Shown piece by piece: positions 14,558 through 21,634 of a DNA stretch of 49,820 nt (the first letter of the stretch is position 1; every line of letters begins with the position of its first letter). The translations under genes and the position numbers were made by a program. This DNA is from a virus: positions 1 to 49,820 of IMG/VR virus record IMGVR_UViG_3300015371_000058, one strand, 5' to 3'. A model generated the notes under the pieces. The model did not search any database. It was not told where the DNA came from and worked only from the letters and a program-made list of their open reading frames with translations.

Positions 14558-14809
14558 ATGAACTACGTATTCAACCAGGAAGACATCCAGGTGTTCGAGC
14601 TGATCAACGTCCGCTGGATCGAATTCGTCGAGCCGTGGATCAGCGGGATGGGGCGAAAGAACGGTAAACTGTTCACGTGGCAGGCCACAGCTAAAACGAG
14701 TGGCTGGCTCGTTGAGATTACGAGCGTTACGGGACACGTCGGCAACCTGCAGGGCGCTACGTTCAACCTGCCGCTGGAAGTTGCCCACGCGGCGTCGAGG
14801 CTCCTGTGA
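14558..14809 (+). CDS. Small accessory protein, unknown (83 aa)
   Basis: An 83-aa protein starting at ATG 14558 behind GGAGAG. It begins with an acidic, aromatic helix (MNYVFNQEDIQVFELINVRW) and continues with beta strands around a Gly-Arg-Lys-Asn-Gly turn. No Cys or membrane span is present. It is preceded by the tandem 17-bp repeat and followed by a second repeat pair, so its expression may share the control that those motifs mediate. No family recognised. Confidence 0.7.
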   Translation: MNYVFNQEDIQVFELINVRWIEFVEPWISGMGRKNGKLFTWQATAKTSGWLVEITSVTGHVGNLQGATFNLPLEVAHAASRLL

Positions 14810-14829
14810 CTCCTGCGGAGGACAGCCTC

Positions 14830-14848
14830 GGATCCAGCACGAAGGATC
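14830..14848 (+). repeat. 19-bp paired-GATC motif
   Basis: GGATCCAGCACGAAGGATC. The sequence GCCTC directly before it also precedes the minus-strand copy at 46079-46097. Confidence 0.7.
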
Positions 14849-14867
14849 ACCACAGCACGAAGGATCA
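14836..14867 (+). repeat. Pair of 14-bp direct repeats before gene start
   Basis: AGCACGAAGGATCA occurs at 14836-14849 and 14854-14867. The second copy puts AAGGA 6 nt before ATG 14871 and so supplies the ribosome site. Confidence 0.85.
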
Positions 14868-14870
14868 ACG

Positions 14871-15158
14871 ATGACCGAAGGATCAAAATTCCACATCTAC
14901 GCATGCGACCTCGCATGCGCTCTGATCACTCCGTTCGCTTCCAGAGCTGAAGCGGAGGCTCACGTGCGGTTCTGTCAAGACCGCGGTGACGCCGCAACGA
15001 TGAGGATCCTGGACGATGAAGAACTCAAGCAGATCGACGCTGATGACTTCCATCAGATACTTTCTCCGGAGGAAGATCGCCAATACGCTCCGCCGAATGA
15101 CACGGTCGACGACGTACTCAACGCCTTCGGACTCAAGCGGGAGGACTTTGATGTGTGA
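14871..15158 (+). CDS. Small acidic protein, unknown (95 aa)
   Basis: A 95-aa protein starting at ATG 14871, with AAGGA supplied by a repeat copy. The N-terminal half is a compact alpha/beta segment (KFHIYACDLACALITPF, then RAEAEAHVRFCQDRG). The C-terminal half is strongly acidic (DDEELKQIDADDFHQILSP). An acidic protein of this kind may mimic DNA or bind a basic host protein, but there is no direct evidence. It overlaps the next gene by 8 nt. Confidence 0.7.
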   Translation: MTEGSKFHIYACDLACALITPFASRAEAEAHVRFCQDRGDAATMRILDDEELKQIDADDFHQILSPEEDRQYAPPNDTVDDVLNAFGLKREDFDV

Positions 15159-15474
15159 ACAGTGCGATTACCTCCGGAAGGAGATCCTGCGGCACGCAGC
15201 CGAAAGGCTCGAAGCTTCCTACCAACGTATGCTCTTCGACGTACTCCGCATCACTCCTCATGCTTCTCAGCCTCTTGTTCGCCAGGCCTTCGACCAGGGA
15301 ATCCGCGAAGCTATCGACGGAATCATCATGATGGCTTACGTGAATGAGCTCGCAACCGGTGTGATGCCGACCATTCAGGTCATGGCGGACTTCCTCGCAG
15401 AGGCAAATGAGGCAGCGCGGGCGTGTACAGCCCAGTTCATCTTTGGCTCTGATTCCGACCTTCCCGTTATGTAG
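15151..15474 (+). CDS. Small helical protein with N-terminal CxxC (107 aa)
   Basis: A 107-aa protein starting at ATG 15151, overlapping the upstream gene by 8 nt, the commonest junction in this genome. Apart from an N-terminal Cys-x2-Cys (MCEQCDYLRKEIL) it is helical throughout (HAAERLEASYQRMLFDVLR, GIREAIDGIIMMAYVNEL). A single Cys pair could bind metal as a dimer. Function is unknown. Confidence 0.7.
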   Translation: MCEQCDYLRKEILRHAAERLEASYQRMLFDVLRITPHASQPLVRQAFDQGIREAIDGIIMMAYVNELATGVMPTIQVMADFLAEANEAARACTAQFIFGSDSDLPVM

Positions 15475-15492
15475 AAAGGACTACGTGATCCA

Positions 15493-15807
15493 ATGCCGAA
15501 CAGAGTGAAAAAGATTTGGACCGTTCGCGTCGTGATGTTCGAGGGTGACAGCATGAACCCTCCAATCGTCGGAGTGTGGTTGGAGCAGATGCGTCACCTT
15601 GGGTACCTGAACATTCTCAAACAGTACGACAACCGCACAGTTGTGGAATTCATGTGCCCCCACCGCGGCCTTGACACTATGCTCTGGGCACAGCAGGAAT
15701 CCGAGCGGATGAAGTCCTTCGGGATCAACGCCGCTCCTGCTCCGATGTGGACCGGATTCGGAACTCTCACGGAACCGGTATTGGATCCAAATGTGGAGGA
15801 AAAATGA
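15493..15807 (+). CDS. Small accessory protein, unknown (104 aa)
   Basis: A 104-aa protein starting at ATG 15493, with AAAGGA upstream. It looks like a small alpha/beta domain: a basic strand (KKIWTVRVVMFEGDSM), a helix (GVWLEQMRHLGYLNILK), a second strand and a Trp-containing helix. The pattern is ferredoxin-like in order, but no motif supports a function. Its stop overlaps the next start as ATGA. Confidence 0.7.
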   Translation: MPNRVKKIWTVRVVMFEGDSMNPPIVGVWLEQMRHLGYLNILKQYDNRTVVEFMCPHRGLDTMLWAQQESERMKSFGINAAPAPMWTGFGTLTEPVLDPNVEEK

Positions 15808-16115
15808 GACGCGTCTTCTGTTCCACCTGCGGTAAGCAGCACCACTCCGAGTCACACAGCGCGAAGGAACTCTTCCCGGCTAATGCGATCGAACCTGCCG
15901 AATACGGCCGCGTGGTCTGGGGTACAGTCCAAACGCCTCAGGAGAAGGACCGCTTCGTCCTCGTCAACGGAGTTCGGCACCAGCTCCCGCTCGGGCACTT
16001 CGATTGCGATCTCTGCGGCGATCCGATTGTTCCTGGTACCCAGGCGTGCTGCATCACGGTTTGGACATCCAGGCAAACGGAACCGCCGGAGTGGGAGCAT
16101 GATTATGTCCAATGA
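15804..16115 (+). CDS. Zinc-ribbon-type protein (103 aa)
   Basis: ATG 15804 overlaps the upstream stop (ATGA). The 103-aa product has two metal-binding clusters: CSTCGKQHH at residues 6-14, and CDLCGDPIVPGTQACC from about residue 69. The second is like a treble-clef or zinc-ribbon knuckle with a Gly turn. Both fit zinc binding. Several proteins in this region carry such Cys pairs (13872, 16761, 17239), perhaps a set of host-interaction factors. No catalytic motif is present. Confidence 0.72.
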   Translation: MRRVFCSTCGKQHHSESHSAKELFPANAIEPAEYGRVVWGTVQTPQEKDRFVLVNGVRHQLPLGHFDCDLCGDPIVPGTQACCITVWTSRQTEPPEWEHDYVQ

Positions 16116-16377
16116 GGATCCAACGAATAGCATTTACGACGACGACGCTCCCGTTGTAGATTGGACCGCGGTTCACCTCTGGATCGACATATACGCCCAC
16201 GAGCACTATGACGAGGACGGCTGGGACTTCTACGTCGAGTGCTGGGACGTGGCACAGCTGATGGACTTCTGCAACACGATGTGTCCGTCCGCTACGGATC
16301 CCGTGGAGATCAGAAAGGTCGTCGGCCGTTCACTCAAAATCCAGGATGAGTACAGACGTGCCATTAGAAATGCGTGA
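16105..16377 (+). CDS. Small acidic protein, unknown (90 aa)
   Basis: A 90-aa protein starting at ATG 16105 and overlapping the upstream gene by 11 nt; ATG 16099 would add two residues. The N-terminus is acidic (SNEDPTNSIYDDDAPVVDW), followed by an aromatic helical core (VHLWIDIYAHEHYDEDGWDF) and a basic C-terminal helix. No recognised motif. The DP-x-x sequence at its start comes from a GGATCC site, as in the next gene. Confidence 0.68.
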   Translation: MSNEDPTNSIYDDDAPVVDWTAVHLWIDIYAHEHYDEDGWDFYVECWDVAQLMDFCNTMCPSATDPVEIRKVVGRSLKIQDEYRRAIRNA

Positions 16378-16663
16378 GGATCCAACGAAGGATCCAACGA
16401 AGGATCCAACGAAGGATCCAACGAGAGAGGAATGGAGCCGACTGCTATTCGGCTCCTTCTCCCTTGATACCGTTAAACGCTGTATCACAGATCCAACATG
16501 GCAGCGGGTCCGCATCTCCCTGCTCTACAGCTCTCAACGTGATAAGCTGGAACGTCTGGAATCCTACATCGCACAGGCGCCGGACGAAAACACACTGTGG
16601 ACACGTAAGGTCCAAGTCACCAACTACGTCAACGCGCTTAAGCGAGGAGGTCTAATCAAGTGA
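16370..16663 (+). CDS. Protein with DPTK repeat N-terminus (97 aa)
   Basis: I place the start at ATG 16370, giving the common 8-nt overlap; ATG 16346 is an alternative. After MRE the sequence repeats Asp-Pro-Thr-Lys four times (last unit DPTR), coded by a perfect 12-bp tandem repeat. The remaining 75 residues form a helical domain (WSRLLFGSFSLDTVKRC, DKLERLESYIAQ) that looks like a genuine fold. The repeat may have expanded by slippage and may vary in length between isolates. Function is unknown. Confidence 0.68.
   Translation: MREDPTKDPTKDPTKDPTREEWSRLLFGSFSLDTVKRCITDPTWQRVRISLLYSSQRDKLERLESYIAQAPDENTLWTRKVQVTNYVNALKRGGLIK
16378..16425 (+). repeat. 12-bp coding tandem repeat (4 copies)
   Basis: GGATCCAACGAA occurs four times without gaps (the last copy ends GAG). 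Each unit holds a BamHI site and codes DPTK/DPTR. Adjacent units also read as a shortened form of the paired-GATC motif. Confidence 0.97.
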
Positions 16664-16764
16664 ACGAGTGGTTGGATACGACAACACTCCCAGCCTGGGT
16701 CGTGCTCATCGTAGCCATCCTTGCAATCCTGGCACTCGCCCTTTGTTGGAGTAGACCGAAATGA
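16660..16764 (+). CDS. Tiny single-pass membrane protein (34 aa)
   Basis: GTG 16660 lies 9 nt after AGGAGG, one of the best ribosome sites in the genome. The 34-aa product has a short polar N-terminus (VNEWLDTTTLPAW), one hydrophobic helix (VVLIVAILAILALALCW) and a basic end (SRPK), predicting N-out/C-in insertion. The stop overlaps the next start as ATGA. It is below usual ORF cut-offs. It could modulate a host membrane protein or be a pinholin-size lysis factor, though no endolysin is nearby. Confidence 0.7.
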   Translation: MNEWLDTTTLPAWVVLIVAILAILALALCWSRPK

Positions 16765-17246
16765 CACTTCACGCCAAAACAGAACTAACCTGGCCCCGCT
16801 GTGTCTGCGGACACATCGCACAGGACCACAACGTCGCAACAGTCGATCCCAACGTCTTCGGTTGCGATCGGTGCCGTCCTTCGGAAGACAAAGTCTGCCG
16901 CGCGTACCGCTTCCCTGCGGACTTCCCTCAAGAGAAACGTGACGCGCTCAACGCCCAGCGTTCCAGGATCCTCCAGGGACTGGACGAAAGAAAAGTTCCA
17001 TCCGAGATGGACATCACGCTCAAGCTGAGGGTCCGCTTCAGCGACTACAATGACTACCACGACCTGGCAGCGAAGGACGAGGTCACTCCAGAGGAAGTCG
17101 AAAGGTTCCTCGACTCCTTGAACATGACGCTCCAGGACCTGTGCGATGTCACACAGGAGACGTCGGACGACAAGTTCATCTACGAATACCTCGCGGCCGA
17201 AGTGCTTTACAAGAAGGAGAAGCACGAGGGATCACAAAGTGACTAA
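16761..17246 (+). CDS. Cys-rich N-terminus accessory protein (161 aa)
   Basis: A 161-aa protein coupled to the upstream gene by ATGA. The first 50 residues hold CVCGHIAQDH, then CDRCRPSEDKVC, a possible zinc knuckle of the kind found in the next gene too. The rest is an acidic helical region (TPEEVERFLDSLNMTLQDLC). The pair of neighbouring Cys-rich proteins (here and 17239) share a CxxC...H-N/D style start and may be paralogues. Role unknown. Confidence 0.7.
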   Translation: MTLHAKTELTWPRCVCGHIAQDHNVATVDPNVFGCDRCRPSEDKVCRAYRFPADFPQEKRDALNAQRSRILQGLDERKVPSEMDITLKLRVRFSDYNDYHDLAAKDEVTPEEVERFLDSLNMTLQDLCDVTQETSDDKFIYEYLAAEVLYKKEKHEGSQSD

Positions 17247-17553
17247 CACCTGCAAGCGCTGCAACGCTCTCAAGGAGGATCACATTAAGCCCTTCGATTC
17301 TCCTGGACCGCTCAAGTGCCCGCGCACTGAAGGCGGGACGTACACAGACCAGGAACTGCACATCGTTCCGTATGACAGCCCCTACCTCACGGTCAAATTC
17401 CCTCGGCACGCCAGAGCCATGTGCGGCAAGCTGATCACCATCAAGTACGAGATGGATAACGTTGACCCCACCTGCGAAATCTGCAAGCGGATGGATGAGG
17501 AGGAAGAAAAGAACAGCCCGGGATGGGTCCGGGAGGAAGGAGGGTCTAAGTGA
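17239..17553 (+). CDS. Zinc-knuckle-type protein (104 aa)
   Basis: GTG 17239 overlaps the upstream gene by 8 nt and has AGGGA at 7 nt, from a GAGGGATCACAAA leader related to the genome's GGATCA repeats. The 104-aa product starts with CKRCNALKEDHIKPF, then a Cys about 20 residues on, and has CEICKRMDEEEE near the C-terminus: two CxxC pairs that could form one zinc site. A beta-rich middle lies between. It is the last gene before promoter P3. Confidence 0.72.
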   Translation: MTNTCKRCNALKEDHIKPFDSPGPLKCPRTEGGTYTDQELHIVPYDSPYLTVKFPRHARAMCGKLITIKYEMDNVDPTCEICKRMDEEEEKNSPGWVREEGGSK

Positions 17554-17583
17554 TCCTCTGGGATCGTAACGGTTCCTTCCCAG

Positions 17584-17612
17584 TTGATTTTCACTTGGAG
17601 CTGTGTTATAAT
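17584..17612 (+). promoter_or_regulatory. Sigma-70 promoter P3
   Basis: -35 TTGATT (17584-17589), 17-nt spacer, -10 TATAAT (17607-17612). It shares the CAGTTGATTTT block with P2. The leader to ATG 17731 is about 110 nt and holds no convincing ORF. A small GATCC/GGATC hairpin lies upstream at about 17554-17567. Confidence 0.8.
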
Positions 17613-17730
17613 TATAACATACTGAGATGAGGTCATTCCGATCACATCCAGTCCGTCAACAAGTCCTTCCGTGCCATCGAACACGCACAGAAGGCACAAG
17701 GTGCCAGCACTAAGGCACTAGGAGCGTCAC

Positions 17731-18123
17731 ATGGGATCCATTCTTTCCGAGGCGGCGGCGAACTTCGAGAACCTCTCCGTCGAAGACCTGAAGGCTCACC
17801 TGCAGAAGGTTGCGGCCGCTCAGGTCAAGCAGCGCGAGCGTCAGAAGGAGTACAACGCGACTCCCGAGGCGAAGGAGAAGCGTACCGCGTACCAGACCAA
17901 GCGCAACGCGGAGATCAAGGCCGACCCGGAGAAGTACGAAGCCCTGAAGGAGAAGCGCAAGGCGTACATGTCCAAGCCTGAGGTCGTCGAGAAGCGCAAG
18001 GCTTACCACGCGAAGCGGAACGCCGAGATCAAGGCTCTGCTCGCGGAAGCGAAGAAGCGCGGCATCGACGTCAAGGCCGTTCTCGCGGAACCGCCGGCGA
18101 CGGGCGAAGGCGCCTCGGCGTAG
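17731..18123 (+). CDS. Lys/Arg-rich repetitive helical protein (130 aa)
   Basis: ATG 17731 follows AGGAG at 6 nt and lies downstream of promoter P3. After a helical start (SEDLKAHLQKV-type), residues 38-100 carry two near repeats: a block with KRTAYQTKRNAEIKADPEKY and one with KRKAYHAKRNAEIKALLAE. The high charge and AYxxKRNAEIK repeats suggest a long helix that binds nucleic acid or packs as a coiled coil. Third codon positions are almost all G or C, hinting at high expression. The gene stands alone between its own promoter and a hairpin. Confidence 0.78.
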   Translation: MGSILSEAAANFENLSVEDLKAHLQKVAAAQVKQRERQKEYNATPEAKEKRTAYQTKRNAEIKADPEKYEALKEKRKAYMSKPEVVEKRKAYHAKRNAEIKALLAEAKKRGIDVKAVLAEPPATGEGASA

Positions 18124-18127
18124 TTCG

Positions 18128-18156
18128 AATGGGGGAGGACTGCACACTCCCCCATT
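18128..18156 (+). terminator. Hairpin after the Lys/Arg-rich gene, probable terminator
   Basis: A 10-bp perfect stem (AATGGGGGAG / CTCCCCCATT) with a 9-nt loop starts 5 nt after the stop. Only a short T-rich tail follows, so termination may be partial, letting some transcripts reach queC. Confidence 0.65.
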
Positions 18157-18207
18157 TCGTTGCAGTCGAACTCACTTTGTCTTTCACATTTGGAGGGTTC
18201 ACAGACA

Positions 18208-18873
18208 ATGCCAAAAGCAGTCGTGCTCCTGTCAGGTGGGATGGATTCCGCCACCACGCTGGCAGTAGCACTACAGGACTTCCCGGACGTTGAAACCGTC
18301 AGTATCGATTACAACCAGCGCCACCTGCGCGAACTTACGTCCGCCAAGGATGTCGCTGAGTTCTTCTCTGTCCGCCACACCATTGTCGACCTCAGCTTGG
18401 CTGATATCTTCAAAGGGGCTTCGTCCAGTCAAACCGACGCGGCAATCGAAGTCCCCGAAGGCCACTACGCTGATGAGTCGATGAAGACCACAGTCGTTCC
18501 TAACCGAAACATGGTCCTGCTCAGCATCGCGGGAGCGGTTGCAATCAGCCGCGGAGCTGAGTTCCTGTACTACGGCGCACACGCCGGTGATCACGCAATC
18601 TACCCAGACTGCAGACCTCAGTTCGCGCAGGCGATGGCGAAAGCATTCCTCCTGTGCGATTGGAAGCAGCTGCACCTGCTGACTCCGTTCATGAACAAGA
18701 CGAAGGCGGACATCGTCACTATCGGAGCCCAGCTCAACGTTCCGTTTGGCCTCACATACAGCTGTTACAAAGGAGAGCTACTCACCCACTGCGGCAAGTG
18801 CGGGACTTGCGTCGAGCGTCGCGAAGCCTTCATCGAGGCAGGCATCCCAGACCCGACAATGTACGAGGAATAG
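18208..18873 (+). CDS. queC: 7-cyano-7-deazaguanine (preQ0) synthase QueC
   Basis: A 221-aa protein of normal QueC length. The N-terminal ATP-PPi loop is SGGMDS (residues 9-14). A zinc site lies near the C-terminus in CYKGELLTHCGKCGTC (Cys-x8-Cys-x2-Cys-x2-Cys). QueC converts 7-carboxy-7-deazaguanine to preQ0 with ATP and ammonia. No glutamine amidotransferase domain is fused, so there is no sign of the Gat-QueC form linked to deoxyarchaeosine in other phages. Start ATG 18208 follows GGAGGG. It lies apart from queD-queE-folE (24.4-26.3 kb) but completes their pathway. Confidence 0.95.
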   Translation: MPKAVVLLSGGMDSATTLAVALQDFPDVETVSIDYNQRHLRELTSAKDVAEFFSVRHTIVDLSLADIFKGASSSQTDAAIEVPEGHYADESMKTTVVPNRNMVLLSIAGAVAISRGAEFLYYGAHAGDHAIYPDCRPQFAQAMAKAFLLCDWKQLHLLTPFMNKTKADIVTIGAQLNVPFGLTYSCYKGELLTHCGKCGTCVERREAFIEAGIPDPTMYEE

Positions 18874-18938
18874 CTTCGGATCCATCACTCTGTGAAGTGA
18901 AGGATCATCATCGACCGATCCAAACAAAGGAGTTCAGC

Positions 18939-19145
18939 ATGTACCGTCTCAAGAACATCAAGACCCAAGCCTGGGGCCACTCAATGTACATCCGTCGTGA
19001 CCGCAAGTCGGTCTTGAAATTCTGTGCCAAGCTCGCGGAAGAGCAGGGCATTAGCCTCTCAAGGTTTCTGACGAACCTTGCGGAGGACTTCCTCGACGGG
19101 AACCTGCAGTACAAGCGCTCGCTTCTCCAAGGGAGGAAGAGGTGA
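18939..19145 (+). CDS. Small protein, possible ribbon-helix-helix (68 aa)
   Basis: ATG 18939 follows AAAGGAG at 7 nt. The 68-aa basic product has a beta-like start (MYRLKNIKTQAWGHSMYIR), then two helices split by a turn (SVLKFCAKLAEEQGISLSRF), the layout of MetJ/Arc-type ribbon-helix-helix regulators. The match is by pattern only. It overlaps the next gene by 4 nt and could control the queC region or the downstream run. The gap before it (18874-18938) has GGATCCATCAC and AAGGATCATC, a split form of the paired-GATC motif. Confidence 0.68.
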   Translation: MYRLKNIKTQAWGHSMYIRRDRKSVLKFCAKLAEEQGISLSRFLTNLAEDFLDGNLQYKRSLLQGRKR

Positions 19146-19426
19146 CAACCAAGTACGTTGTGAAGAAGCAAAAGACCAACGGGAGCGGGGAAAAGTTCTA
19201 CAAGCAAATCGGTACCGTGGTCATCAACGAAGGGGAAGGGACCGGTGTCCTGTACCTCGACATGTTCGACGGGAACTTCCGACTGTTCACTGACGAGTAC
19301 TACGACAATCAGGTCCGAGAAAAGGAGACACAGCATGGCGAAGAAGAAGTCGAAGAAGCGTCCAGCACTGCCAAGAAAGCGGGGCGTTCACGTCATCGAC
19401 AACCACACGACACCACGGGAGTTTGA
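19142..19426 (+). CDS. Small beta-rich protein with run-on tail (94 aa)
   Basis: GTG 19142 overlaps the upstream stop and follows GGGAGG. The first 60 residues are a coherent beta-rich domain (TKYVVKKQKTNGSGEKFYKQ, GVLYLDMFDGNFRLF). The last 30 residues (Glu-rich, then Lys/Arg/His/Thr) lie within the next gene in another frame and look less domain-like. The domain resembles many small phage proteins of unknown function with an OB- or SH3-like strand order. Overlap with the next gene is 92 nt. Confidence 0.68.
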   Translation: MTTKYVVKKQKTNGSGEKFYKQIGTVVINEGEGTGVLYLDMFDGNFRLFTDEYYDNQVREKETQHGEEEVEEASSTAKKAGRSRHRQPHDTTGV

Positions 19427-19472
19427 GTCTGCCAGGGCAGACCTGGTCAGCTTCCTGACGAAGCGTTTGTAA
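19335..19472 (+). CDS. Small basic protein nested in upstream 3' end (45 aa)
   Basis: ATG 19335 has AAAGGAG at 7 nt. The 45-aa product is strongly basic at its N-terminus (MAKKKSKKRPALPRKRG) and ends in a helix (ARADLVSFLTKRL). Two thirds of it overlap the upstream gene in the +1 frame. Its stop overlaps the next ATG (TAATG, 19470-19474), which supports real translation. Basic tails of this kind often bind nucleic acid. Confidence 0.65.
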   Translation: MAKKKSKKRPALPRKRGVHVIDNHTTPREFESARADLVSFLTKRL

Positions 19473-20284
19473 TGATCATCCTCACCTGGTGGGAAGTGGA
19501 AGAATTGACCGATCACTTCCTGGGGCGTCCTGACATCTGGACCTGGGATGAAGCCTCGAAGTGTTGGCTTCGCACAGACAGTGAAGGGACGCCCTTACTG
19601 GGTCTCCGTATCCTCGGCCCGAACGCTCCAGGTCCGTACCGGAAGTTCAAACTGGCCTGGATTCCCGTCACCTGGCTTGATGAGCTCTGTACGCAATACA
19701 TCACGCAGCTCGTCACGAGATGGACCTCCTACGGATTCCGCATCGCAGTGCAGGAGCTTCTTACAACGGACGATGGGATCAAGATGGATCCCCGTCTAGC
19801 TGAGGCTGTAGCTGTGGCAATCAGTAAGATCGAACAAGAGCCCGCTCCTGACCCAGAGAAGCTCTCAATCCCTACACAGGGCGAGCTGTGGCCAGACCTC
19901 AGCGGAGTCAGGCTCGAACCATACACCATGGAGCGGACAATCCGCACCGTCGGGCTAGTCGGCGGCGGTTGGCTCTCCATCCGGTACCAAGGTGAGATGC
20001 TTCGAATCCGCCTTAGCATCCCCTCAATAGACTACGGCGGGGGCTACGATCACCCGTTCGAAGGATACATCCGTCCGAGGCACGGTAACATTCCACTCAC
20101 AATCGCTTCACTTATGGGAGTCGAAACGCATGTCCGACAAACCAACAGCGTACCAGAAGCAGCAACGGAACGAGGAGACCAACGAGAACTATACGGATCT
20201 AGCGAACTGCCTGAAGAGGGCAGCGCTGATCTCCGAGGAGGGGAACTTCCAGCGCAGGATGGCTCTGGCGAAGACCAGGGCTGA
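19472..20284 (+). CDS. Unknown protein with run-on C-terminus (270 aa)
   Basis: A 270-aa protein starting at ATG 19472 (TAATG overlap). Residues 1-215 look like one globular protein, Trp-rich at the start (MIILTWWEVEELTDHFLG), with a strand-rich C-terminal half (TVGLVGGGWLSIRYQGEMLR). From about residue 220 onward the sequence is Glu/Gly/Ser-rich and coincides with the first 155 nt of the next gene in another frame. No catalytic motif is visible. Start and codon bias are sound, so the gene is real; whether the tail matters is open. Confidence 0.72.
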   Translation: MIILTWWEVEELTDHFLGRPDIWTWDEASKCWLRTDSEGTPLLGLRILGPNAPGPYRKFKLAWIPVTWLDELCTQYITQLVTRWTSYGFRIAVQELLTTDDGIKMDPRLAEAVAVAISKIEQEPAPDPEKLSIPTQGELWPDLSGVRLEPYTMERTIRTVGLVGGGWLSIRYQGEMLRIRLSIPSIDYGGGYDHPFEGYIRPRHGNIPLTIASLMGVETHVRQTNSVPEAATERGDQRELYGSSELPEEGSADLRGGELPAQDGSGEDQG

Positions 20285-20354
20285 GGAATCCCAGCTCTGG
20301 TTCAACGCGGCAATGAACGGCGTCGAAACGTTCGATGAGGACGACAATGGCTAG
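20130..20354 (+). CDS. Small helical protein, unknown (74 aa)
   Basis: ATG 20130 follows GGGAG at 9 nt. The 74-aa product is polar and helical (KPTAYQKQQRNEETNENYTD, then DLANCLKRAALISEEGNFQR), and ends in an acidic tail. It starts 155 nt inside the upstream gene in the +1 frame and overlaps the next gene by 8 nt. The helical, charge-balanced sequence looks like the functional frame here, rather than the upstream tail. Confidence 0.68.
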   Translation: MSDKPTAYQKQQRNEETNENYTDLANCLKRAALISEEGNFQRRMALAKTRAEESQLWFNAAMNGVETFDEDDNG

Positions 20355-20550
20355 AGCAAAACTCGTTCTCAAGTTCATCTCTCCGCCGCCGAACGCTAAC
20401 AATGAGCAGGTGCTGGAATTCGCAATCATCGACTCAACGACAATCGGCGATCTTCAGCAGCTGCTCGCGTTTGAGATGCTCTTCAACCGCATGTGTGTCG
20501 GACGCCTGCACGCGTCCGTGGAGAACATCAAAGAGGCCAAGGATGCATAG
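20347..20550 (+). CDS. Small alpha/beta protein, unknown (67 aa)
   Basis: ATG 20347 lies within an 8-nt overlap with the upstream gene; the same 8-nt overlap links it to the nuclease gene downstream. The 67-aa product has an initial strand (ARAKLVLKFISPPPN), a second strand (EQVLEFAIIDS) and a helix (IGDLQQLLAFEMLFNRM). No metal or active-site motif is visible. Its tight coupling to the Cas4/RecB-like nuclease hints at a helper role, but that is only context. Confidence 0.68.
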   Translation: MARAKLVLKFISPPPNANNEQVLEFAIIDSTTIGDLQQLLAFEMLFNRMCVGRLHASVENIKEAKDA

Positions 20551-21634
20551 CTTCGCGGTGGAGATCGGTGAAGAGCTGATTCCCTTCGAACAGGTACTAG
20601 ACTACCTGTCCACGAACATGAACCAGTCTCGCGTTCAGTTCTTTCTGGACTGTAAGCGCAAATACTGGTGGCAGTTCGAACTCAACCTGGTCCCGGACCG
20701 CCCCCGCTGGGCCCTTGAGGACGGCAAAGCGTTCCACGAAGGCATGGCAGTCCTTGCCGCAACGGAGGATCTGGAGAAAAGCGTCACAGCGGCCAAATCC
20801 ACCCTCCGGGACGGCATGCCGAAGCAGAAGCTCGTCTACGATGAACTCGAACTGCGGGAACACGTCGAGCTCGTCGAACACCTGGTTCGTGCTTACTACG
20901 CCGAGTACAACGGGAAAGTGCTGTACAAACCTCTCGGCGTCGAATGCAGCGGCCGCGTGGAAGTCGGTGAAGGATCTGGTGTCTTCCTCGTCTTCCGTAC
21001 GGACCGCCTTGCGAACTGGGCAAACCGCATCTGGATCGTGGATCACAAAACCGCAGCCAAGCTGGACATGCGGGACGTGATGAAGTACGAGATGGACCTC
21101 CAGTTCACCGCCTACACCTACGGAGTCTCCAAGATCCTCGGGCAACGCGTGGCTGGTGTCATCCTGGATCTCATCACGAAAGCCCAGACGACGAAGTTCC
21201 ATCAACAGCCCTTCGTCCGCAGTGACGACGAACTCCTGGACTTCGAAGGCGAATTTGTCGAGATCGTCAGGGAAATCGCCTGGCGTCGAGCTCGCGTCCG
21301 CGCTGGTGAAGATCCGAAGACCGTCTGGTACAAGAACACCAAAGAGTGCTTCCGCTACGGTACCTGCCCCTACAGGGATCTGTGCCTGAGCGATAGCCCC
21401 GTTAAACGCGCCCTGTTCATGAAGCGAGATACAGACTATGTCGACGACGCTGACCGGGAAGGAAGAAGGGGAAGAATCGATCCTGAAGCTATTAACACTG
21501 CTCATCAGGGACTTGTGCAAGACGGAAGCGGAGCTCCAGGTCCAGAAATACCGGGGACCGCACCTTCCGACAGTTCGGCAGCTGGAGCAGAAGTCCCTGG
21601 AACTGCAGCACCAGCTGACGGAGACGTTCGGTGA
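20543..21634 (+). CDS. PD-(D/E)XK exonuclease, Cas4/RecB-like with Fe-S cysteines
   Basis: The start is ATG 20543 (8-nt overlap); a longer frame opens upstream but lies inside the previous gene. The 363-aa product has the RecB/Cas4 nuclease set: His65 in FHEGM, Asp153 in FRTDRL, Asp167-His-Lys169-Thr (DHKT), and Gln187-x3-Tyr191. Cys37 (DCKRKYWW) and Cys269, Cys275, Cys281 (CFRYGTCPYRDLC) match the four ligands of a Cas4/AddB-type 4Fe-4S cluster. It probably resects DNA ends for the Sak4-like recombinase nearby. The last 65 residues are Gly/Pro/Ala-rich and overlap the next gene by 197 nt. Confidence 0.87.
   Translation: MHSFAVEIGEELIPFEQVLDYLSTNMNQSRVQFFLDCKRKYWWQFELNLVPDRPRWALEDGKAFHEGMAVLAATEDLEKSVTAAKSTLRDGMPKQKLVYDELELREHVELVEHLVRAYYAEYNGKVLYKPLGVECSGRVEVGEGSGVFLVFRTDRLANWANRIWIVDHKTAAKLDMRDVMKYEMDLQFTAYTYGVSKILGQRVAGVILDLITKAQTTKFHQQPFVRSDDELLDFEGEFVEIVREIAWRRARVRAGEDPKTVWYKNTKECFRYGTCPYRDLCLSDSPVKRALFMKRDTDYVDDADREGRRGRIDPEAINTAHQGLVQDGSGAPGPEIPGTAPSDSSAAGAEVPGTAAPADGDVR

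Noticed and set aside
17627-17710. Short ORF from ATG 17627 in the P3 leader
   Set aside because: No ribosome site; 27 codons of Arg/His/Cys-rich sequence without protein character.
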